From positions 1,860,001-1,924,000 of the forward strand of contig NZ_CP031447.1 in assembly GCF_003391095.1 (NCBI RefSeq): a stretch of DNA of 64,000 nt, read 5' to 3'. The DNA is from Austwickia chelonae (GTDB lineage Bacteria; Actinomycetota; Actinomycetes; Actinomycetales; Dermatophilaceae). Shown here piece after piece: positions 1 to 7,792 of the stretch (position 1 is the stretch's first letter; each line of letters opens with the position of its first letter). The position numbers were made by a program, and so were the translations under genes. The notes under the pieces were generated by a model that saw only the letters and a list, made by a program, of their open reading frames with translations, was not told where the DNA came from and searched no databases.

Positions 1-712
1 CGGCTTCGAGAGCACGCAGGACGAGATCGAAGGTGGCGGTCTTCAGGAGGGTGGAGGACTCGGCCATATTGCTGTCGCCGACGATGACGTGGAGTCGACG
101 GTGACGGCTGGCGTCGGCGTGGGGTTCGTCGCGGGTGTTGATCATCGGGCGCGCGCGGGTAGTGGCACTGGAGGCGCCCTCCCAGATGACTTCGGCGCGT
201 TGGGAGAGGCAGTAACGAGCCTTCCCGTCAGGTGTGGTGATGAGTCTTCCTGCCCCGCAGATGAGCTGGCGGGTCACGAGGAAGGGGGTGAGTGTTCTGG
301 TGAGGGTGTTGAGGTCGGTGTTCCGGCAGATGAGGTAGTTCTCGTGGCAGCCGTAGGAGTTGCCCGCGGAGTCGACGTTGTTACGGAGGAGGAAGATCTT
401 CGTGTTCGGGTTTTCCTCGACGAGATGCTCCTCAGCGCGGATGACCAGGTCCTGGAGGATGCGGGTCCCGGCGCGGTCCTGGGCGAGGAGATCCGGGAGG
501 GTGTCGCACTCGGCGGTGGCATATTCAGGGTGATTGCCGACGTCCAGGTAGAGGCGCCCGCCGTTGCGGAGAAAAACATTGCTGCTGCGGTGACGTCGGA
601 CGATGTCACGGAACAGACACCGGACGATGTCATCGGCTCCGGGTCGGTGTTCTCCTCCGGCGTGGCAGGTGACTCCGTATTCGGTCTCGAGGCCGAGGAT
701 GCGCCGGTCCAT
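1..712 (-). CDS. pafA: Pup--protein ligase PafA, N-terminal part (cut by window edge)
   Basis: PafA attaches the C-terminal glutamate of Pup to lysines of target proteins using ATP, and belongs to the carboxylate-amine ligase fold shared with Dop. The 237 visible codons start with an ATG at 712 and read [14 protein letters not shown], the typical family opening with the metal/ATP-binding Glu. Further on come [25 protein letters not shown] and [11 protein letters not shown], all conserved PafA/Dop blocks. The start lies 3 bp after the prcA stop, so it is the last visible gene of dop-pup-prcB-prcA-pafA. The C-terminal half lies outside the window. It is distinguished from the Dop paralogue at 2477-4051 by its position and by lacking the Dop-specific insertion after the first block. 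Confidence 0.95.
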   Translation of the reverse strand, partial: MDRRILGLETEYGVTCHAGGEHRPGADDIVRCLFRDIVRRHRSSNVFLRNGGRLYLDVGNHPEYATAECDTLPDLLAQDRAGTRILQDLVIRAEEHLVEENPNTKIFLLRNNVDSAGNSYGCHENYLICRNTDLNTLTRTLTPFLVTRQLICGAGRLITTPDGKARYCLSQRAEVIWEGASSATTRARPMINTRDEPHADASRHRRLHVIVGDSNMAESSTLLKTATFDLVLRALEA

Positions 713-715
713 GAG

Positions 716-1438
716 TCAGCGGCCGGTTCCGCGAAGATCGCTGTGCTGGGTCTGCGGGTTGGTGGAACGGGGACGCAGGTCGGGAAGGTCGACGTCGTCG
801 AGTCTGCGGAAGGTTCGTCGCGGACGGGTCCGGTCGAGCAGGGCGATCTCGAGGGGCGCCGGTGGGATGTCTTCGCGGCGCAAGGCGACAGAGGCTTGGG
901 AGATGACCTCGGCCACCGTCAGGGTGTGGCTCAACTGCGGGCGCAGTGCTGCGGTGACTCGTTCGGCCGCTCCCCCCGACACGGCGTAAAAGGGCTCGTC
1001 GCGGACCGACCCGTCGTAGGAGATGCGGTAGATCTCGTCCCGGGCCGGTTCGGCACCGACCTGGGCGAGGAGGATCTCCACTTCGAAAGGTTTGGAGTCC
1101 TGCGCGAAAGTAGCCCCCAAGGTCTGGGCATAGGTCCCGGCGAGCGCGCGGGCGGTGACATCGGTGCGGTCGTAGGCGTAGCCGCGGAGGTCTGCGTAGC
1201 GGATGCCGGCGACGCGGAGGGTTTCGAATTCGTGGTATTTGCCGACTCCGGCGAAGCCGATGCGGTCGTGGATCTCGGCGATTTTGTGGAGGGTGGGGCT
1301 GGGGTTCTCGGCGATGAAGAGGATGCCTTCTTGGCAGCTGGCGGCGAGGACGGAGCGTCCGCGGGAGATGCCTTTGCGGGCGAATTCGGCTCGGTCTTTG
1401 GTGAGTTGTTCGGGTGAGACGTAGAAGGGTGTGCTCAT
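716..1438 (-). CDS. prcA: 20S proteasome alpha subunit PrcA
   Basis: Structural alpha-ring subunit of the bacterial 20S proteasome. It gates the chamber and docks the ARC ATPase. The 240-residue protein starts MSTPFYVSPEQLTKDRAEFARKG, the usual actinobacterial alpha opening (family length about 230-270). It has the conserved GISRGRSVLA and YAQTLGATF blocks and no N-terminal catalytic threonine, as expected of an alpha subunit. The ATG at 1438 shares an ATGA with the stop of prcB, so the two are translationally coupled, which suits the 1:1 subunit ratio. Unlike some homologues, the tail shows no obvious Pro/Glu-rich low-complexity extension. Confidence 0.95.
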   Translation of the reverse strand: MSTPFYVSPEQLTKDRAEFARKGISRGRSVLAASCQEGILFIAENPSPTLHKIAEIHDRIGFAGVGKYHEFETLRVAGIRYADLRGYAYDRTDVTARALAGTYAQTLGATFAQDSKPFEVEILLAQVGAEPARDEIYRISYDGSVRDEPFYAVSGGAAERVTAALRPQLSHTLTVAEVISQASVALRREDIPPAPLEIALLDRTRPRRTFRRLDDVDLPDLRPRSTNPQTQHSDLRGTGR

Positions 1439-2253
1439 CGGGCGCCTCCGGGGTTGTGTCGGCGGTCGGCGACGAGGTTTTCGACGATGGTGGCGATGTC
1501 GGTGTCGGCGACGAGTCGGGCGCCGTTGGTGTCGGCGAGTGCACAGGTGGGCCAGAGTCTGCGGGCGATGTCGGGGCCGCCGGTGGCGGTGTCGTCGTCG
1601 GCGGCGTCGTAGAGGGCTTCGATGGCGATGTGGAGTGCGGTGTCGGCGTCGAGGGCGGGGTGCCAGAGTTTTTTGAGGGCTCCGCGGGCGAAGAGGGATC
1701 CTGATCCGACGCCGGCGTAGTCGTGTTCTTCGTAGCATCCGCCGGCGATGTCGTAGCTGAAGATGCGGCCGGTGTGGCCGTCGTGGCCGGCGTAGAGGGG
1801 GATGACGCCGAGTCCGCGTAGGGCGAGGGGGAGGTTTCCTCGGATCATGGTGCGGAGGCGGTTGGCGCGGCCTTCCAGGGAGAGGGGGGTGCCTTCGATT
1901 TTTTCGTAGTGTTCGAGTTCGACTTGGAAGAGGGAGACCATTTCGGTGGCGACGCCGGCGACGCCGGAGATGCCGACGAGGGAGCTTTCGTCGGCGACGA
2001 AGACTTTGTCGATGGTGCGGTTGGCGATGAGGTTTCCGCTGGTGGCGCGTCGGTCTCCGGCCATGACGACGCCGCCTTCGAAGGCGACGGCGACGATGGT
2101 GGTGCCGTGTGGGAGTGCGGTGTCGGTCTGGGTGGGCAGGGTGGTTGGTGCGGTGGGGAGGAGTTCGGGGGCGTGTTCGGTGAGGAAGGTGGAGAAGGAG
2201 GATGTTGAGGCGGTGAGGAAAGCGGGGTCGAATCCGCGGGTGTGGGAGGTCAC
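1435..2253 (-). CDS. prcB: 20S proteasome beta subunit PrcB with propeptide
   Basis: Catalytic beta-ring subunit, an N-terminal nucleophile hydrolase. The 272-residue precursor carries a propeptide of about 50 residues ending LPHG. Autocleavage would expose Thr51 as the catalytic nucleophile in TTIVAVAFEGGVVMAGDRRAT, which also contains the conserved Asp and Arg of beta subunits. The SGSLFARG block follows. Its start overlaps the pup stop by ATGA and its own stop overlaps the prcA start by ATGA, giving a tightly coupled pup-prcB-prcA unit as in mycobacteria and streptomycetes. Confidence 0.96.
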   Translation of the reverse strand: MTSHTRGFDPAFLTASTSSFSTFLTEHAPELLPTAPTTLPTQTDTALPHGTTIVAVAFEGGVVMAGDRRATSGNLIANRTIDKVFVADESSLVGISGVAGVATEMVSLFQVELEHYEKIEGTPLSLEGRANRLRTMIRGNLPLALRGLGVIPLYAGHDGHTGRIFSYDIAGGCYEEHDYAGVGSGSLFARGALKKLWHPALDADTALHIAIEALYDAADDDTATGGPDIARRLWPTCALADTNGARLVADTDIATIVENLVADRRHNPGGAR

Positions 2254-2444
2254 TGGCCGCCTTTCTGGATGAATCCGCGGACGAATTCTTCGGCGTTGGA
2301 TTCCAGGAGGCTGTCGATGTCGTCGAGGACGGCGTCGATGTCGGCGTCGAGTTCGGTTTTGCGGGTGGTGGTCTGGGGTGCGGCCGGGGGTGGGTCCTCT
2401 GCGGGGCCGGTGTGTGGGGGGGTGATTCTTTCCTGGCCTGGCAT
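2250..2444 (-). CDS. pup: Prokaryotic ubiquitin-like protein Pup
   Basis: A 64-residue disordered protein tag. It ends ...VRGFIQKGGQ. The C-terminal GGQ is the classic Pup ending, whose Gln must be deamidated by Dop to Glu before PafA can use it. The helical ARC-binding segment is visible as DIDAVLDDIDSLLESNAEEFVR. The N-terminal third is rich in Pro, Thr and Glu, as in other Pups. The stop overlaps the prcB start by 4 bp, and dop ends 32 bp upstream. Confidence 0.97.
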   Translation of the reverse strand: MPGQERITPPHTGPAEDPPPAAPQTTTRKTELDADIDAVLDDIDSLLESNAEEFVRGFIQKGGQ

Positions 2445-2476
2445 CGTGTCCTCCTGGTGGGGTGGTGTCTTTCAGA

Positions 2477-4051
2477 CTAGATGTTCCCGGTGAGTTCGTT
2501 CAGGAGTGTGTCGGCGTCCGGGCTGCGTTCCAGGAGTGCGTGGGTGCGTTGGCGGGTGCCTCTGGTCGGGTCGAGGGTGTCGATGCGTTGGAGTGCGGGG
2601 CGTCCGGGGATGTCGAAGACGAGGCTGTCCCAGGACGCGGCGATGATCTGGTCGGGGTAGCGGCGGAGGCATTCTCCGCGGAACCAGGCGCGGGTGTCCG
2701 GTGGGGGGTTGGTGGTGGCGTGGTGGACGTCGCTGGGGTCGGTGAGTCTTTCGAGGGAGCCGCGTTCTTCGAGCCGTCGGGCGAGGCCTCGTCCGGGGCG
2801 CAGGTCTGACCATTGGATGTCGACGGCGGTCAGTAGTGGGGCGTCCCAGTTCAGGCCGTCGCGGTGGCGGTATCCCTCCAGGAGGGTCATTTTGGCGACC
2901 CAGTCGATGTGGGCTGCAGCGGAAGCCGGGTCGTGTTCCAGTCGGTTGAGGACGTCTTCCCAGCGGAGCAGGACTTCGGCGGTGTCTGGGTCGAGGTCGT
3001 CGCCGACGGTGACGGCGAGATGGCGGTGGACCAGTTCGAGGTAGGTCCATTGGAGTTGTAGGCCTGTCAGGGTACGTCCGGTCTCGGTGCGGACGGTGGT
3101 ACGCAGGGTCGGGTCGTGGGAGACGGCGTGCATCGCGGTGACAGGGTCTGCGGGGGTGATCTCGGCGGGGTCGACGCCGAGGCCGGTGAGTCCGCCGTGT
3201 TCGATCATGCTCAGGACGAGGCTGGTGGTGCCGGTCTTGAGGAGACCGGCGACCTCGGCGAAGGTCGCGTCCCCGACGATCACGTGCAGTCGGCGGTGTC
3301 GGCGAGGGTCGGCGTGGGGTTCGTCGCGGGTGTTGATGATGGGGCGACGGAATGTGGTCTCCAGGCCGACGCGGTTCTCGAAGAAGTCTGCTCTGGCGGA
3401 GATCTGGTAGCCGGAGGTTTGGGATCGGGTTCCCAGGCCGACGCGTCCGGCTCCGCAGATGACGGGACGGGACACGAAGAAGGGGGTCAGGTCGGAGACG
3501 ATCCGCTCGAAGGGGGTCTCTCTGGTGACGAGGTAGTTCTCGTGGAAGCCGTAGGAGGCGCCTTTGCCGTCGGTGTTGTTCTTGTAGAGGTTGACCGGTG
3601 GTCCGTGGCGCGGGTCGGTGGCGGGTACACCTTCTGGTACGTCTTCGTCGAGCAGTTCGATGGCGCGCGCCATGGCGAGTTCACCGGCGCGTTCCCACAG
3701 GAGGGTGTCGCGGGGGGTGCTGGTCTCGGGGGCGCTGTATTCGGGGTGTGCGTGGTCGACGTAGAGGCGGGCGCCGTTGGTGAGGACGGTGTTGGCGACG
3801 GTGGGGTCGTCGGCCCATTCGTCGGTGAGTTGGCTGGGGTGGGCGTGTCTGCGGGGGGCGGTCCATCCGCGGGCGTCGGTCAGGGGGTCTTCGCCGGTGT
3901 AGTCCCAGTGGTGGTTGAGGTGGCGGTGTCCGCGGTCTTGGGCGTAGGCCTGTACGACGCGTCCGGAGGCGACCATGGGGTTGGCGTCGGGGTGTCCGGT
4001 GACGGTGATGCCGTATTCGGTCTCGGTGCCCATGATTCGTCGGACGGTCAT
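2477..4051 (-). CDS. dop: Deamidase of Pup, Dop
   Basis: Dop deamidates the C-terminal Gln of Pup and also removes Pup from substrates. The 524-residue protein opens MTVRRIMGTETEYGITV, has the family blocks YVDHAHPEYSAPE, LYKNNTDGKGASYGFHENYL and [11 protein letters not shown], and is longer than PafA, as expected. The region around residues 40-75 is the Dop-type insertion absent from PafA. It heads the minus-strand pup-proteasome operon. A TAGGCT hexamer sits 6 nt upstream of the ATG, so the mRNA is probably leaderless. The usual upstream neighbour arc is displaced here by about 3.7 kb. Confidence 0.95.
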   Translation of the reverse strand: MTVRRIMGTETEYGITVTGHPDANPMVASGRVVQAYAQDRGHRHLNHHWDYTGEDPLTDARGWTAPRRHAHPSQLTDEWADDPTVANTVLTNGARLYVDHAHPEYSAPETSTPRDTLLWERAGELAMARAIELLDEDVPEGVPATDPRHGPPVNLYKNNTDGKGASYGFHENYLVTRETPFERIVSDLTPFFVSRPVICGAGRVGLGTRSQTSGYQISARADFFENRVGLETTFRRPIINTRDEPHADPRRHRRLHVIVGDATFAEVAGLLKTGTTSLVLSMIEHGGLTGLGVDPAEITPADPVTAMHAVSHDPTLRTTVRTETGRTLTGLQLQWTYLELVHRHLAVTVGDDLDPDTAEVLLRWEDVLNRLEHDPASAAAHIDWVAKMTLLEGYRHRDGLNWDAPLLTAVDIQWSDLRPGRGLARRLEERGSLERLTDPSDVHHATTNPPPDTRAWFRGECLRRYPDQIIAASWDSLVFDIPGRPALQRIDTLDPTRGTRQRTHALLERSPDADTLLNELTGNI

Positions 4052-4057
4052 GCCTGC

Positions 4058-4063
4058 AGCCTA
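4058..4063 (-). promoter_or_regulatory. Putative -10 hexamer of dop, leaderless
   Basis: The minus strand reads TAGGCT, then 6 nt, then the ATG of dop. No Shine-Dalgarno fits in the gap. Spacing matches a transcript starting at or next to the start codon. Inferred, no transcript data. Confidence 0.5.
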
Positions 4064-4118
4064 CGCAGGGTCGGGGATCGGTTCGTGGGGGTTGGCGGTG
4101 GGGGTGGGTGTCCGGTTC

Positions 4119-4124
4119 TAGAGT
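4119..4124 (+). promoter_or_regulatory. Putative -10 hexamer of the 4132 methyltransferase, leaderless
   Basis: TAGAGT followed by 7 nt and an ATG at 4132. This is the mirror arrangement to the dop promoter, so both divergent genes share the 80-bp gap and both appear leaderless. Confidence 0.45.
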
Positions 4125-4131
4125 GGCGGGC

Positions 4132-4746
4132 ATGGTCGAGGGTTGTGCGGGTCCGGTCGGCGGGTGCCCGTCGGAGGGTTCTCCGGGTCGGGATGAGGAA
4201 GTGGCGGCGTTGGTGCACGGGGTCACCGGTGCGGGGTCAAGGATCCTGGATGCTGGGTGCGGCCCGGGTGGGGTCGCAGCTGTTCTGGCCGGCTTGGGGC
4301 ATCGGGTGATGGGGGTGGATGCTGATCTGGAGGTGCTACGTGCCGCGGCGGAGAAGGTTCCTCAGGTGCCTTTCTGGATGTCGGATCTGGCCGAGTTGGA
4401 TGTGCCTCAGGCTGCGGTGGCCGGCGGGTTCGATGTGGTGTTGTTGGCGGATGTGGTGCCTCGACTACAGCCGGGGAGCGTGGGCGCTGTGATGGGTCAG
4501 TTGAGGGGGGTCTGTCGTCCGGGTGGGTTGATCGTGGCGGGTCTTGCAGCGGATCCAGGGACGGTGGCCGAGTACGAGGGTGCGTGCCGGGCGGCGGGTT
4601 TGGTGTCCCAAGAGCGGTGGTCGGGGTGGTCCGGGGCGGCTTTCGGCCCAGGTTCTCGGTATCTGGTGTCGATGCACAGTCGTCCGGTGCCGCAGGATCG
4701 GGTCCTGCGCTCGGGGTGGTGGTCCCGGCTGTTCGGGCCGAGGTGA
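4132..4746 (+). CDS. Class I SAM-dependent methyltransferase, substrate unknown
   Basis: A 204-residue predicted cytoplasmic methyltransferase. Motif I is ILDAGCGPGGVAAVL (about residues 38-52), the acidic motif II is VMGVDAD, and VVLLADVVPRL and CRPGGLIVAG follow as later motifs. No substrate-specific domain is visible, so small molecule, lipid or RNA cannot be distinguished. I chose the ATG at 4132 over an in-frame upstream start (4108) because it lies 7 nt after a TAGAGT hexamer. It is divergent from dop and convergent with the TetR gene at 4794. The shadow frames on the minus strand are not credible. Confidence 0.8.
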   Translation: MVEGCAGPVGGCPSEGSPGRDEEVAALVHGVTGAGSRILDAGCGPGGVAAVLAGLGHRVMGVDADLEVLRAAAEKVPQVPFWMSDLAELDVPQAAVAGGFDVVLLADVVPRLQPGSVGAVMGQLRGVCRPGGLIVAGLAADPGTVAEYEGACRAAGLVSQERWSGWSGAAFGPGSRYLVSMHSRPVPQDRVLRSGWWSRLFGPR

Positions 4747-4793
4747 CTGTTCTTGGTCTTGGCTGGTTCTCCGTCAGGAGACCTGGTCATCGG

Positions 4794-5372
4794 TCAGGAT
4801 GTGGGGGTGCCGTCAGGGGTGGGGGGCGGGTGCCCTTCCAGTACTGCTTGGACGAGGGCGACGTAGCGGTCGATGAAGGGCTGCTGGGCTGGCTCGTCGA
4901 GGTCGTCGCGCAGCGCCATGGGACGTAATGCCAGTGCCAGTCCGATCAGCAGGCAGGCGACGGTGTCGGCCCGGTCGCGCCCATCGAGGTCGTCGGGTAG
5001 GTGTGCTCTGACGTGGGAGAGCACCTGGTCGAGGAAACGGTCTCGTTCCAGGCGAGGGTCCGGGGACTGCCAGGTCAGGAAGACACCTTGGGCCCAGGGG
5101 TCCTTCTCTCCGGTGCGGGCCCGGGCGACGACCCGGCCGACGAGGTAGTGGCCGAGTTCGTCGAGGGGTACTTCAGCGGTGGTGGGCTCCCCGACCTGTG
5201 GGGTGGAGATGGTGTAGAGGGCAGCTTTGGAACCGAAAAGTTTCATGACCAGGGCTGGTGAGACCCCGGCGTCTTCGGCGATGCCTCGGATGGTGACTCC
5301 GGCGTATCCGTATTGATGGAACAGGTTGGCTGCGCTGTCCTGGATACGTTGCCGTGTGGTGCTCTCTCCCAT
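4794..5372 (-). CDS. TetR/AcrR family transcriptional regulator
   Basis: A 192-residue one-component repressor. The N-terminal helix-turn-helix is clear: RQRIQDSAANLFHQYGYAGVTIRGIAEDAGVSPALVMKLFGSKAAL (written in pieces: RQRIQDSAANLF, VTIRGIAEDAGVS, LVMKLFGSKAAL). The C-terminal ligand domain resembles those of regulators with a TetR_C_17-like fold, but this is not certain. A good ribosome site GGAAGGG precedes the ATG at 5372. It is divergent from the PRPP-synthetase-like gene and could control it or itself; I see no perfect palindrome in the 183-bp gap. Confidence 0.85.
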   Translation of the reverse strand: MGESTTRQRIQDSAANLFHQYGYAGVTIRGIAEDAGVSPALVMKLFGSKAALYTISTPQVGEPTTAEVPLDELGHYLVGRVVARARTGEKDPWAQGVFLTWQSPDPRLERDRFLDQVLSHVRAHLPDDLDGRDRADTVACLLIGLALALRPMALRDDLDEPAQQPFIDRYVALVQAVLEGHPPPTPDGTPTS

Positions 5373-5555
5373 GTGATTTCCCTTCCAGCACTGAAGCTAC
5401 CCTCTGCGGCGTCTCCGGAAGGGCGGAGTGCTTCCGTCAGGTCGGGCAGCCTGCTTCGGTGTCGAGAAGATCGACTGTCGTTTTCGGCATGGCGCAGGAG
5501 CTTACGGTCGATATGCTGACTTTACGTTTTTCGCCGATGCCGAAGGACTTGCCCC

Positions 5556-6575
5556 GTGCGTGACGTCATTGTCTTCTCCGGCTCAGCCCATGAACCTCTG
5601 GCACGACGGATCTGCAGCCACCTGGGTGTGCCTTTGTCGCAGGTCGACATCAAGAGATTCAGCAACGACTGTCTTCAGGCCCAGCTGTTGGCGAACTGCC
5701 GCCAACGAGACGTGTACATCGTCCAACCGTTGGTGCCGCCCACCCAGGATCATCTCGTCGAACTGTTGATGATGGTGGATGCCGCTCGGGGTGCTTCGGC
5801 CTCGCAGATCACCGCGGTGATCCCCCACTATGCGTACGCCCGGTCGGACAAGAAGGACGCCTCCCGGATCTCCTTGGGCGGCCGGCTCGTGGCAGACATG
5901 CTGGTCACGGCAGGAGTGCATCGGGTGCTGACCATGGCCCTGCACGCCCCGCAGGTGCATGGTTTCTTCTCGGTCCCGGTGGACCATCTCACCGCGATCG
6001 GGGTCCTGGCCGACCATTTCCACGGTCGTTCCTTGGAGAACCATGTCGTGGTCTCCCCCGATCTGGGCAATGCCAAGCAGGCCACGTTGTTCGCCCGGCT
6101 GTTAGGTCTGCCGGTGGCTGCCGGGAGCAAGCAGCGGGTCTCCGACGAGAAAGTCGTCATCGATTCGATCGTGGGAGACGTGGCCGGGCGGCGAGCTATC
6201 GTCCTGGACGACGAGATCGCCACCGGGGGGTCGATCGTCGAGCTGCTGGACCGGTTGTCCGATGCGGGCTGCCCGCAGGCCTCGGTGGCGTGCACCCACG
6301 GCTTGTTCGTCGGGCAAGCCGTGGAACGTTTGACAGGACACCCGATGATTTCCGAAGTGGTGACCACCGATACGGTGCCACGGCCTGATAGTTTCGCCAC
6401 GCTCCAAGTCCGCTCCGTGTCACGTCTGTTCGCCGAAGCCATCGCCCGTATCCACGTCGGTGAATCTGTGAGCAGCCTGTTCGACGGAGTCGACCCGGCA
6501 CATGCATCTCCACAACGCCAGCTCCCCCTCTACGACGATGCGGACGACGCGACGTTGTGCACGACGGAAGGATGA
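5556..6575 (+). CDS. Ribose-phosphate pyrophosphokinase-like protein
   Basis: Predicted to transfer pyrophosphate from ATP to ribose 5-phosphate, making PRPP for nucleotides, His, Trp and NAD. The 339-residue protein has the family landmarks: VIPHYAYARSDKK, MALHAPQVHGFFSVPVDHL (ribose-binding), VVSPDLGNAKQA, and the PRPP loop IVLDDEIATGGSIVE. The usual DKRR loop is replaced by GSKQRVSD, so this is a divergent paralogue rather than the housekeeping prs, and activity is not assured. The start is GTG at 5556, after GAAGGA at about 5541. Its stop overlaps the next gene by ATGA. Confidence 0.82.
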   Translation: MRDVIVFSGSAHEPLARRICSHLGVPLSQVDIKRFSNDCLQAQLLANCRQRDVYIVQPLVPPTQDHLVELLMMVDAARGASASQITAVIPHYAYARSDKKDASRISLGGRLVADMLVTAGVHRVLTMALHAPQVHGFFSVPVDHLTAIGVLADHFHGRSLENHVVVSPDLGNAKQATLFARLLGLPVAAGSKQRVSDEKVVIDSIVGDVAGRRAIVLDDEIATGGSIVELLDRLSDAGCPQASVACTHGLFVGQAVERLTGHPMISEVVTTDTVPRPDSFATLQVRSVSRLFAEAIARIHVGESVSSLFDGVDPAHASPQRQLPLYDDADDATLCTTEG

Positions 6576-7000
6576 AGCACATCATGGAGGACTACGCCGT
6601 GTACGAGGCCCACAGCCCCGAGGCGACCCACGCGCCCCGAGTACCGTGGGCGGGTTTCGGGGTGGATATCGTCCTCATCCTGTTGTTCGCCGCGATCGGG
6701 CGGATCAGCCATGCCGAGACCATGAGCCTGCCTGGTTTCCTGATCACCGCATCCCCTTTCCTCGCCGGAACGGTCGCGGCCTGGGCCGTCTTGGTCGGCC
6801 GGGGTCATCCACGGCCTGGGTCCCTGCTCGGAGGCACCATCATCTGGATCTCCACTGTGGCAGTGGGTATGGCCTTGCGGGCCCTGACCGGGCTGGGCGT
6901 CCAGCCCAGCTTCGTGGTGGTCTCCTTGCTGTTCACCGGGTCTTTCCTGCTGGGATGGCGCGCGCTCGGAGACATTCTGGTGCGCCGTTATTCGCGTTGA
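6572..7000 (+). CDS. DUF3054 family membrane protein
   Basis: A 142-residue integral membrane protein with about four hydrophobic helices (WAGFGVDIVLILLFAAIGR, a second at LPGFLITASPFLAG, then GGTIIWISTVAVGMALRAL and PSFVVVSLLFTGSFLLGW). This matches the actinobacterial DUF3054 family, whose role is unknown. The ATG at 6572 overlaps the preceding stop as ATGA and has GGAAGG just upstream, which decides the start. Translational coupling to the PRPP-synthetase-like gene suggests coexpression, not necessarily a shared pathway. A long hairpin terminator follows at 7011. Confidence 0.8.
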   Translation: MKHIMEDYAVYEAHSPEATHAPRVPWAGFGVDIVLILLFAAIGRISHAETMSLPGFLITASPFLAGTVAAWAVLVGRGHPRPGSLLGGTIIWISTVAVGMALRALTGLGVQPSFVVVSLLFTGSFLLGWRALGDILVRRYSR

Positions 7001-7010
7001 AGGTTTGTTC

Positions 7011-7052
7011 GAGGGGCTGTTGACGACCGGTGGTGGTCGTCAACAGCCCCTC
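7011..7052. terminator. Bidirectional hairpin terminator
   Basis: A perfect 18-bp stem (GAGGGGCTGTTGACGACC paired with 7035-7052) with the loop GGTGGT. It lies between the convergent DUF3054 and pth2 genes. No long T-run follows, which is common in high-GC genomes. Confidence 0.85.
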
Positions 7053-7081
7053 GTCTGCTGTCGCCCCTCAGGTCGCTGCGG

Positions 7082-7792
7082 TCACCAGAAGGCGCGTGCG
7101 GTCTCCGTCGGCCCGTCGACTTCGGTCAGCCCGGCGTCGACGACCCGTACCGGCGCATCTTCGAGTGTGGACCACCTTGCAGGAGTAGGGGCGTCGAGGA
7201 CCAGGACGCGCCACCCCTGGTCGAACCAGGCGCGCAGTTTCGCTGATTCGTGGTCCAGGACGAGTCGTTCCCAGGCGAGTTGGGCGGCATGCCCACATTG
7301 GGCTGCCGCTTTACCGCTGCTGAGCTTCACCGCCGGGTTCAAGGCGATGACGACCTGTGCTGCGGATTCGTCGATCGAGCTGTCGTCTTCTCGAGGGAAA
7401 TCTGTTCCGGCGACCTGGAGGTCGTCGAGGATCTTGGGGAGCGGCCTGGCCGGCATGGGGACGAAGGCCCGGACCTGGGCGCCATGGTGGTCGACGGTGA
7501 CTCCGGGGATTTCCTGGGCGCGTTCCCAGCGGATCCCGCGGGCGCGACGGACCAGTTTTCGGATACGTCCACGTCGCCAATGATGTACGTCTGCGGCCCA
7601 GGCGCCCTCGCCGCGGGCACGTTCGTCAGCGAGGAGGCTGACCACGGCCTGGGCTGCTGCTTCGCATACCGCGCGGTGGCTGGACAGGTCGTTCTTGTCG
7701 TAGCGCACGGCCAGTTGCATGCCCCAGGGTTCGTCGGGATCGCGGGGTGTGGGGGAAGCAGGTGCGGTCTCGGCGGGGTGGGTTTCGTTCAC
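7082..7792 (-). CDS. Peptidyl-tRNA hydrolase, PTH2 type, with N-terminal extension
   Basis: Releases tRNA from prematurely dissociated peptidyl-tRNA. The C-terminal half (about residues 140-236) has the PTH2 core: [29 protein letters not shown], with the conserved K-x(2-3)-GK-AAQC-HA pattern (pieces [15 protein letters not shown]). The N-terminal 130 residues ([16 protein letters not shown]...) form a second, similar-looking domain seen in actinobacterial homologues. The 236-residue protein starts with GTG at 7792, overlapping the arc stop as GTGA, so it is translated coupled to the proteasomal ATPase. The context may be only operon economy, but it places rescue of stalled peptides beside protein degradation. 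Confidence 0.85.
   Translation of the reverse strand: MNETHPAETAPASPTPRDPDEPWGMQLAVRYDKNDLSSHRAVCEAAAQAVVSLLADERARGEGAWAADVHHWRRGRIRKLVRRARGIRWERAQEIPGVTVDHHGAQVRAFVPMPARPLPKILDDLQVAGTDFPREDDSSIDESAAQVVIALNPAVKLSSGKAAAQCGHAAQLAWERLVLDHESAKLRAWFDQGWRVLVLDAPTPARWSTLEDAPVRVVDAGLTEVDGPTETARAFW

Noticed and set aside
89-1417. A 442-codon plus-strand frame opposite pafA and prcA
   Set aside because: Shadow of two well-recognised minus-strand proteasome genes.
3116-4309. A 397-codon plus-strand frame opposite dop
   Set aside because: Shadow of dop, which has complete family blocks; the plus frame matches nothing and runs into the methyltransferase start.
7011-7052. Long perfect palindrome considered as a CRISPR repeat or IS end
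   Set aside because: Single copy between convergent genes with a 6-nt loop; a terminator explains it.
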